The position numbers and the translations under genes are program-made. 8,694 nt of DNA, from positions 1 to 8,694 of the forward strand of contig DASVDK010000030.1 of NCBI GenBank assembly GCA_036381125.1. The letters are read 5' to 3'. The notes beneath the pieces are model-generated. The model was not told the DNA's origin. It worked only from the letters and a program-made list of their open reading frames with translations, and searched no databases. Within the stretch, counting starts at the first letter, position 1. Every line of letters begins with the position of its first letter. Below, piece after piece: positions 5,131 through 8,694 of this stretch. The stretch comes from DASVDK01 sp036381125 [NCBI: Thermodesulfobacteriota bacterium] (GTDB lineage Bacteria > DASVDK01).

Positions 5131-7278
5131 ATGATCCGCCTCAACGACATCCTCGACAAGGTCACGGCCTACAACCCCAAGGCCGACCTCGACGTCATCA
5201 ACAAGGCCTACGTCTTCTCCGCGAAGGTCCACCAGGGTCAGATCCGCCGCTCGGGCGAGCCGTACCTCTCGCACCCGCTCGAGGTCACGGCCATCCTCTG
5301 CGACCTCAAGCTCGACGTCGCCTCCATCGCGACGGGGCTCTTGCACGACACGGTCGAGGACACCTACGCCACGCTGGACCAGGTGCGCGACCTCTTCGGC
5401 GACGAGATCGCCGAGCTGGTCGACGGCGTGACGAAGATCAGCAAGATCAGCTTCCAGACGGCCGAGGAGCAGCAGGCCGAGAACTTCCGGAAGATGCTCC
5501 TCGCGATGGCGAAGGACATCCGCGTCATCCTCGTGAAGCTCGCCGACCGGCTTCACAACATGCGCACGCTCGACTACATGCCGGCGGTCAAGCAGGCGCG
5601 CATCGCGCAGGAGACGCTCGACATCTACGCCCCGCTCGCCAATCGGCTCGGCATCGCCTGGGTGAAGAGCGAGCTGGAGGACCTCTCGCTCCGGTACATC
5701 AAGCCGGACATCTACTACGAGCTGGTCACGAAGGTCGCCAAGACCAAGCGCGAGCGGCGCCGCTACATCGACGAGGTGAAGGGGATCATCTCCGACAAGC
5801 TCACCGAGTTCGGCATCGTCGCCGACGTGACGGGCCGGCCGAAGCACTTCTTCTCGATCTACGAGAAGATGCGCCAGCAGAACCTCGACTTCGAGCAGAT
5901 CTACGACCTCGTCGCCTTCCGGTGCATCGTCGGCTCGGTCAAGGCGTGCTACGAGGCCCTCGGCATCATCCACGCCCTCTGGAAGCCGGTCCCGGGCCGC
6001 TTCAAGGACTACATCGCGATGCCGAAGGCGAACGGCTACCAGTCGCTCCACACGACGGTCATCGGCCCCTACGGCGAGCGGGTCGAGGTGCAGATCCGCA
6101 CCGAGGAGATGCACCGGGTCGCCGAGGAGGGGATCGCCGCGCACTGGCGCTACAAGGAGGGCAAGGCCGACGGGCTGTCGAAGGCCGACCAGCAGTTCGC
6201 CTGGCTGCGCCAGCTCCTCGAGTACCAGCAGGAGGTGCGCGACCCCAAGGAGTTCCTCGACACCGTCAAGCTGGACCTCTTCTCGGACGAGGTCTACGTC
6301 TTCACCCCCAAGGGGGACGTGAAGGCGTTCCCCCGTGGGGCGACGCCGATCGACTTCGCCTTCGCCGTCCACACCGACGTGGGGCTGCACACCATCGGCG
6401 CCCGCGTGTCGGGCCGGCTCGTGCCGCTCAAGTACGAGCTGCAGAACGGCGACATCGTCGAGATCATCACGTCGAGCCAGGGGCACCCGTCCGCCGACTG
6501 GCTCAAGCTCGTGAAGACCTCGCGCGCCCGCTCGAAGATCCGGCAGTGGATCAAGGTGGAGCAGCGCGATCGCTCCATCCTGCTCGGCCGCGAGCTGCTC
6601 GAGAAGGAGTTCAAGAAGTACGACGCCGACTTCGGCAAGCTCTCGAAGGGCAAGGAGATGGACGCCGCGCTCGAGGCGCTCGGCGTGCCGGACCTCGAGG
6701 CGCTCCTGGCCACGGTCGGCTACGGGCGGATCTCCCCCTACCAGGTGGCGAGCAAGCTCCTGCCGCCGGAGGTCGTGCGGGAGCCGAAGGGGCAGGGGAT
6801 CCTCGCCAAGGCGCTCCGGCGGCCGTCTCGTCGGGTCAGGAGCGCCATCCGGATCAAGGACATCGAGGACGTGCTGGTTCGCTTCGGCAAGTGCTGCAAT
6901 CCGGTGCCGGGCGACCCGATCATCGGCTACATCTCCCGCGGCCGGGGCGTGTCGGTGCACCTGACCTCGTGCCCGACGACGCTCGGGTGGGATCCGGAGC
7001 GGCGCATCGAGGTCCAGTGGGACCACGACCTCAAGGAGGCGCGCCCCGTCAGGATTCAGGTTGTCGGCACCGACAAGAAGGGCCTCCTCGCCGAGGAGAG
7101 CGCCGCCATCAGCGCGAGCGAGGCCACGATCTCGAGCGCGCAGATCACGACCACGCCCGATCGCAAGGCAATCAACACGTTCGAGATCCTCGTGAGCGAT
7201 CTCGACCACCTGCGGACGGTCATCAAGGCGCTCGAGCGCGTGAAGGGCGTGATCAAGGTGGAACGGGTGACCGCGTAG
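5131..7278 (+). CDS. spoT: Bifunctional (p)ppGpp synthetase/hydrolase, RelA/SpoT family
   Basis: Long RSH enzyme of 715 aa that synthesises (p)ppGpp from ATP plus GDP/GTP and hydrolyses it. Domains in order: HD hydrolase about 20-180, with SHP (H48), HDTVEDT (H72, D73, E76, D77) and LADRLHNMRT (D139) all intact; synthetase about 235-345, with YDLVAFR (D259), RFKD at 290-293, NGYQSLHTTV and EVQIRT (E319); TGS about 385-447 (DEVYVFTPKGDVKAFPRGAT); a helical region; the CC/zinc-finger motif FGKCCNPVPGDPIIGY (C588, C589, H610, C614); and a C-terminal ACT domain about 638-712. The RXKD form of the synthetase motif together with an intact HD site marks a dual-activity enzyme rather than a RelA-type synthetase. 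ATG 5131 is chosen because the upstream in-frame extension is Pro/Arg-rich junk and an AGGA lies seven bases before it. It is the last gene of the block. Confidence 0.97.
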   Translation: MIRLNDILDKVTAYNPKADLDVINKAYVFSAKVHQGQIRRSGEPYLSHPLEVTAILCDLKLDVASIATGLLHDTVEDTYATLDQVRDLFGDEIAELVDGVTKISKISFQTAEEQQAENFRKMLLAMAKDIRVILVKLADRLHNMRTLDYMPAVKQARIAQETLDIYAPLANRLGIAWVKSELEDLSLRYIKPDIYYELVTKVAKTKRERRRYIDEVKGIISDKLTEFGIVADVTGRPKHFFSIYEKMRQQNLDFEQIYDLVAFRCIVGSVKACYEALGIIHALWKPVPGRFKDYIAMPKANGYQSLHTTVIGPYGERVEVQIRTEEMHRVAEEGIAAHWRYKEGKADGLSKADQQFAWLRQLLEYQQEVRDPKEFLDTVKLDLFSDEVYVFTPKGDVKAFPRGATPIDFAFAVHTDVGLHTIGARVSGRLVPLKYELQNGDIVEIITSSQGHPSADWLKLVKTSRARSKIRQWIKVEQRDRSILLGRELLEKEFKKYDADFGKLSKGKEMDAALEALGVPDLEALLATVGYGRISPYQVASKLLPPEVVREPKGQGILAKALRRPSRRVRSAIRIKDIEDVLVRFGKCCNPVPGDPIIGYISRGRGVSVHLTSCPTTLGWDPERRIEVQWDHDLKEARPVRIQVVGTDKKGLLAEESAAISASEATISSAQITTTPDRKAINTFEILVSDLDHLRTVIKALERVKGVIKVERVTA

Positions 7279-7303
7279 CGGCGACGTTCGGGGGGTGGAG
7301 AGG

Positions 7304-7322
7304 GGCCGGGCGCCGCCCGGCC
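7304..7322. terminator. Perfect GC inverted repeat between convergent spoT and rpmB
   Basis: GGCCGGGCG-C-CGCCCGGCC is a 9-1-9 perfect palindrome, realistically a 7-8 bp stem with a 3-5 base loop, lying 26 bases after the spoT stop. It is equally strong on both strands and sits between convergent genes, so it could act as a bidirectional terminator. No U-tract follows in either direction. Its core closely matches the hairpin after rfaE1. Confidence 0.45.
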
Positions 7323-7399
7323 GACCAATGAGCCCGGGAGGCCGTTGGGGAGGGGGTGCGGAGCGTCGTGACGTGCCGCGCGGAGTCCCCCTCCAGGCG

Positions 7400-7588
7400 C
7401 TATGCCTTCTGGACGAACCCGGACCGGATGCAGCGGGTGCAGGCGTTGATCCGCCGCACCGTGCCCGCGACGACCGACTTCACGCGCTGGATGTTCGGCC
7501 GCCAGAGCCGCTTGGTGGCGTTGTTGGCGTGGCTGCGGGAGTTGCCGACGCGCGGGCGCTTGCCGCAGACGGCACAGACCTGGGACAC
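7400..7588 (-). CDS. rpmB: 50S ribosomal protein L28
   Basis: A 62-aa ribosomal protein of the large subunit. Visible features: N-terminal [32 protein letters not shown], and C-terminal [18 protein letters not shown]. All four cysteines of the zinc-ribbon (C+) form are present: C5, C8, C50, C53. The GTG start is chosen because GGAGGT lies five bases upstream and because L28 normally begins a few residues before the CxxCGK motif; longer readings on this strand simply run into the divergent neighbour. It is transcribed toward spoT and away from the DUF218 gene, with only 27 bases between the two divergent start codons. A sigma-70-like promoter lies inside the start of that neighbour. Confidence 0.95.
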   Translation of the reverse strand: MSQVCAVCGKRPRVGNSRSHANNATKRLWRPNIQRVKSVVAGTVRRINACTRCIRSGFVQKA

Positions 7589-7593
7589 GACTG

Positions 7594-7599
7594 ACCTCC
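7594..7599 (-). promoter_or_regulatory. Ribosome binding site of rpmB
   Basis: GGAGGT on the minus strand, five bases before the GTG. It supports the GTG start of L28. Confidence 0.75.
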
Positions 7600-7615
7600 G
7601 GATGCCTGGGGAGCA

Positions 7616-8266
7616 GTGGACGAAACCAAGCAGACCTGTATAGCACCCGGACGCCTCCCGCGCAACATCCCCCGGTTCCTCGCCGGCGGGCTCCTCGCGG
7701 CGGTGGTCCTGTCGGGCGCGCTCCTCGCCCTGTACAGCGACTTCGTGGCCGCGTTCGATCGGCCGGCGGCCGAGGCGCCGCCCGAGGTGGACCTCATCGT
7801 CGTCCTCTCCGGGGGAGCCGGGCGCCTCGACGAGGGGTTGCGGCTCCTCGAGGAGGGGCGGGCGCCGCTCCTCTACCTCGTGGGGTTCCAGTCGGGGGCC
7901 GTGGCGAGCCGGCTCGCCGCCGACCCGGTGGCCTCCGGCCTCGCCAGGGCCGGGCGGATCCTCGTCGAGCCTCGCTCGGGGAGCACGCTCGAGGACGCCG
8001 AGCGGACGCGGGTCGCCGTGGCGCGGCACCGGGCGCGCGCGATCCTGCTGATCACGTCCGTGTACCACCTGCAGCGGGCGGAGTTGACCTTCCGGACGAT
8101 CCTGCCGCCGTCCGTGGCGGTGTACGGCCGGCCCGTCCGCTCGGCGGCGTTCCGGGGGCACGGCTGGCGCGAGGACGAGCCGAGCCGGCGCCTCGTCGTC
8201 GGCGAGTTCCTCAAGTACCTCTTCTATCGCGTGCGCCTTTCCCTCTACACCCCTGCCGAACCGTAG
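7616..8266 (+). CDS. Membrane-anchored DUF218 (YdcF/SanA/ElyC-like) protein
   Basis: A 216-aa protein of the DUF218 superfamily, whose better-known members (SanA, ElyC, YdcF) are envelope or SAM-binding proteins of poorly defined biochemical role. Visible features: a short basic N terminus (R13, R16, R20) followed by one hydrophobic segment at about 21-40 (a signal anchor, or an uncleaved signal peptide), then the DUF218 core: [20 protein letters not shown] (59-78), the acidic STLEDAERT (123-131), and [17 protein letters not shown] (143-159) with the family's TS.YH..RA motif. Most of the protein would face the periplasm. The GTG at 7616 has GGGGAG only two bases upstream, poor spacing, so the start is uncertain; a GTG at 7703 would cut into the membrane segment. 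It is divergent from rpmB and is followed by hairpins. No specific substrate can be named. Confidence 0.85.
   Translation: MDETKQTCIAPGRLPRNIPRFLAGGLLAAVVLSGALLALYSDFVAAFDRPAAEAPPEVDLIVVLSGGAGRLDEGLRLLEEGRAPLLYLVGFQSGAVASRLAADPVASGLARAGRILVEPRSGSTLEDAERTRVAVARHRARAILLITSVYHLQRAELTFRTILPPSVAVYGRPVRSAAFRGHGWREDEPSRRLVVGEFLKYLFYRVRLSLYTPAEP
7637..7665 (-). promoter_or_regulatory. Candidate sigma-70 promoter of rpmB
   Basis: On the minus strand TTGCGC (7665-7660), a 17-base spacer and TATACA (7642-7637). The -10 matches consensus at four of six positions and the -35 at three of six, with ideal spacing. Transcription would begin near 7630, giving a leader of about 40 bases containing the GGAGGT site. 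The element lies within codons 8-17 of the divergent DUF218 gene. TATA-like sequence is rare in this GC-rich window, which adds weight. Confidence 0.5.
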
Positions 8267-8276
8267 CGGAGGGGAC

Positions 8277-8339
8277 CCGGCTCCTGCGCTCACGTGCCGC
8301 CCACGCGCCGGCGTCCCGGCGCTCCGGCCTTCGGCCGGG
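8277..8339. repeat. Duplicated palindromic element, copy 1
   Basis: First copy of an element repeated 86 bases downstream. The last 24 bases (8316-8339) are identical to 8402-8425, and the preceding 26 (8290-8315) match at 18 positions, beginning with TCACGTGCC in both. The identical part contains the hairpin CCGGCC-TTC-GGCCGG. It follows the DUF218 stop by about ten bases. Confidence 0.75.
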
Positions 8340-8362
8340 GGCCGCTGACGCGGGGGTGACGA

Positions 8363-8425
8363 CCGGCGCCTGTCATCACGTGCCTCCCGGGCACCGCTCT
8401 GCCGGCGCTCCGGCCTTCGGCCGGG
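8363..8425. repeat. Duplicated palindromic element, copy 2
   Basis: Second copy, offset by exactly 86 bases with no net indel, again with a CCGGCC-TTC-GGCCGG hairpin at its right end and TCACGTGCC near its left. It runs straight into a second, stronger hairpin at 8425-8443. Confidence 0.75.
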
Positions 8426-8443
8426 CCCCCGCTTCGCGGGGGC
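8425..8443 (+). terminator. Strong hairpin, probable end of the DUF218 transcript
   Basis: GCCCCCGC-TTC-GCGGGGGC is a perfect 8-bp all-GC stem with a TTC loop, preceded by another TTC-loop hairpin (8410-8424). A short pyrimidine-containing GCATTCTC follows, but no proper T-run. It lies about 160 bases after the DUF218 stop and before the CHRD gene's apparent promoter. Confidence 0.5.
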
Positions 8444-8466
8444 GCATTCTCGCTACTTGCCAGCGG

Positions 8467-8492
8467 GGAACCGGGGTGTGCCGGGGTGGGTT
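8467..8492 (+). promoter_or_regulatory. Possible ECF-sigma-type promoter of CHRD gene
   Basis: GGAAC (8467-8471), an 18-base spacer and GTT (8490-8492) fit the general ECF/SigR-like pattern. The spacer contains two near-identical decamers, CCGGGGTGTG and CCGGGGTGGG, in tandem. Initiation near 8500 would leave a leader of about 48 bases. A match this short can arise by chance, so this is a weak call. Confidence 0.25.
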
Positions 8493-8547
8493 AGTCTCCC
8501 GAGGGTTCCAGCGGGCCCGCCTTTCGGAGGAGTGAGGGGGACCGACC

Positions 8548-8694
8548 ATGTCCGCTTGCGTTCGCGCGGCCGCCGTTGCCGCGCTCGTCGCGCCCGTCCT
8601 GCTCGCGACGTCGCTCGCCGCGGCAGCAACCAGTCGCTCCATCCACGTGAAGCTCGAGGGCGAGCAGGAGGTCCCGGTCATCTCGACCGGCGCC
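8548..8694 (+). CDS. Secreted CHRD-domain protein, 3' end outside the window
   Basis: The first 49 codons of a longer gene. ATG at 8548 has GAGGGGG seven bases upstream and an additional GGAGGAG farther up. Residues 1 to about 27 form a classic Sec signal peptide: a short N region with R6, a hydrophobic Ala/Val/Leu core, and an SLAAAA end with likely cleavage near residue 27. The mature protein begins with IHVKLEGEQEVPVISTGA (32-49), matching the opening strand of CHRD domains (L-x-G-x-QEVP-x-x-T-x-A). CHRD is the domain of chordin and is found in many bacterial exported proteins of unknown role. It appears to be its own transcription unit, separated from the DUF218 gene by hairpins. The remainder of the domain cannot be seen. 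Confidence 0.8.
   Translation, partial: MSACVRAAAVAALVAPVLLATSLAAAATSRSIHVKLEGEQEVPVISTGA

Noticed and set aside
4954-7209. 751-residue open frame on the minus strand opposite spoT
   Set aside because: It is the antisense shadow of spoT, with repetitive Leu/Asp/Val/Arg composition and no recognisable domain; GC-rich coding DNA routinely leaves this frame open.
7295-7594. Plus-strand open frames across the spoT-rpmB gap
   Set aside because: They overlap rpmB on the opposite strand, where L28 is unmistakable, and show no recognisable motif.
8277-8443. CRISPR-like repeats
   Set aside because: Only two copies, not regular repeat-spacer units, and the similarity extends into the would-be spacer; a duplicated palindromic element fits better.
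8376-8681. 101-residue minus-strand open frame at the window end
   Set aside because: It runs through the hairpin repeats and opposite the CHRD signal peptide, with low-complexity composition and no motif.

Overview
This is a very GC-rich, densely coded bacterial chromosome segment. Almost every third codon position is G or C, and spurious long antisense frames are everywhere. The ADP-heptose and glycosyltransferase genes imply a Gram-negative, LPS-making cell. The gene order (two GT9 glycosyltransferases, heptose kinase, yicC, gmk, rpoZ, bifunctional rel/spoT, then a convergent rpmB) resembles the arrangement I associate with former Deltaproteobacteria and similar high-GC environmental lineages. 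That placement is inference from gene order, GC and family content; no taxonomic marker was searched.

Layout: (1) Positions 1-3103 hold an envelope block read rightward: two family-9 (heptosyltransferase-like) glycosyltransferases and a stand-alone heptose-7-phosphate kinase (rfaE1/hldE N-domain). They are joined by 3-4 base start/stop overlaps, so they are translationally coupled. A GC hairpin follows. (2) Positions 3242-7278 hold a housekeeping and stringent-response block in the same direction: yicC (endoribonuclease), gmk (guanylate kinase), rpoZ (RNA polymerase omega) and a bifunctional RelA/SpoT (p)ppGpp synthetase-hydrolase. Guanine nucleotide supply, the polymerase subunit that forms part of a ppGpp site, and the enzyme that makes and destroys ppGpp therefore sit together. 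(3) Positions 7400-7588 on the minus strand hold rpmB (ribosomal protein L28, zinc-ribbon form), convergent with spoT and divergent from the next gene. (4) Positions 7616-8266 hold a membrane-anchored DUF218/YdcF-SanA-like protein whose first codons overlap the apparent rpmB promoter. (5) Positions 8267-8547 are non-coding. They carry a roughly 86-base-period duplicated palindromic element, a strong terminator-like hairpin and a possible regulated promoter. (6) Position 8548 to the window end holds the 5' part of a secreted CHRD-domain protein.

I see no CRISPR array, mobile element, tRNA, rRNA or phage gene, and no convincing novel multi-gene system. The points most worth a second look are the duplicated hairpin element and tandem repeats before the CHRD gene, the sharply AT-rich rare-codon island inside gmk with a perfect short palindrome, the rpmB promoter nested in a divergent gene, and the Thr at the usual catalytic-Asp position in the first glycosyltransferase.
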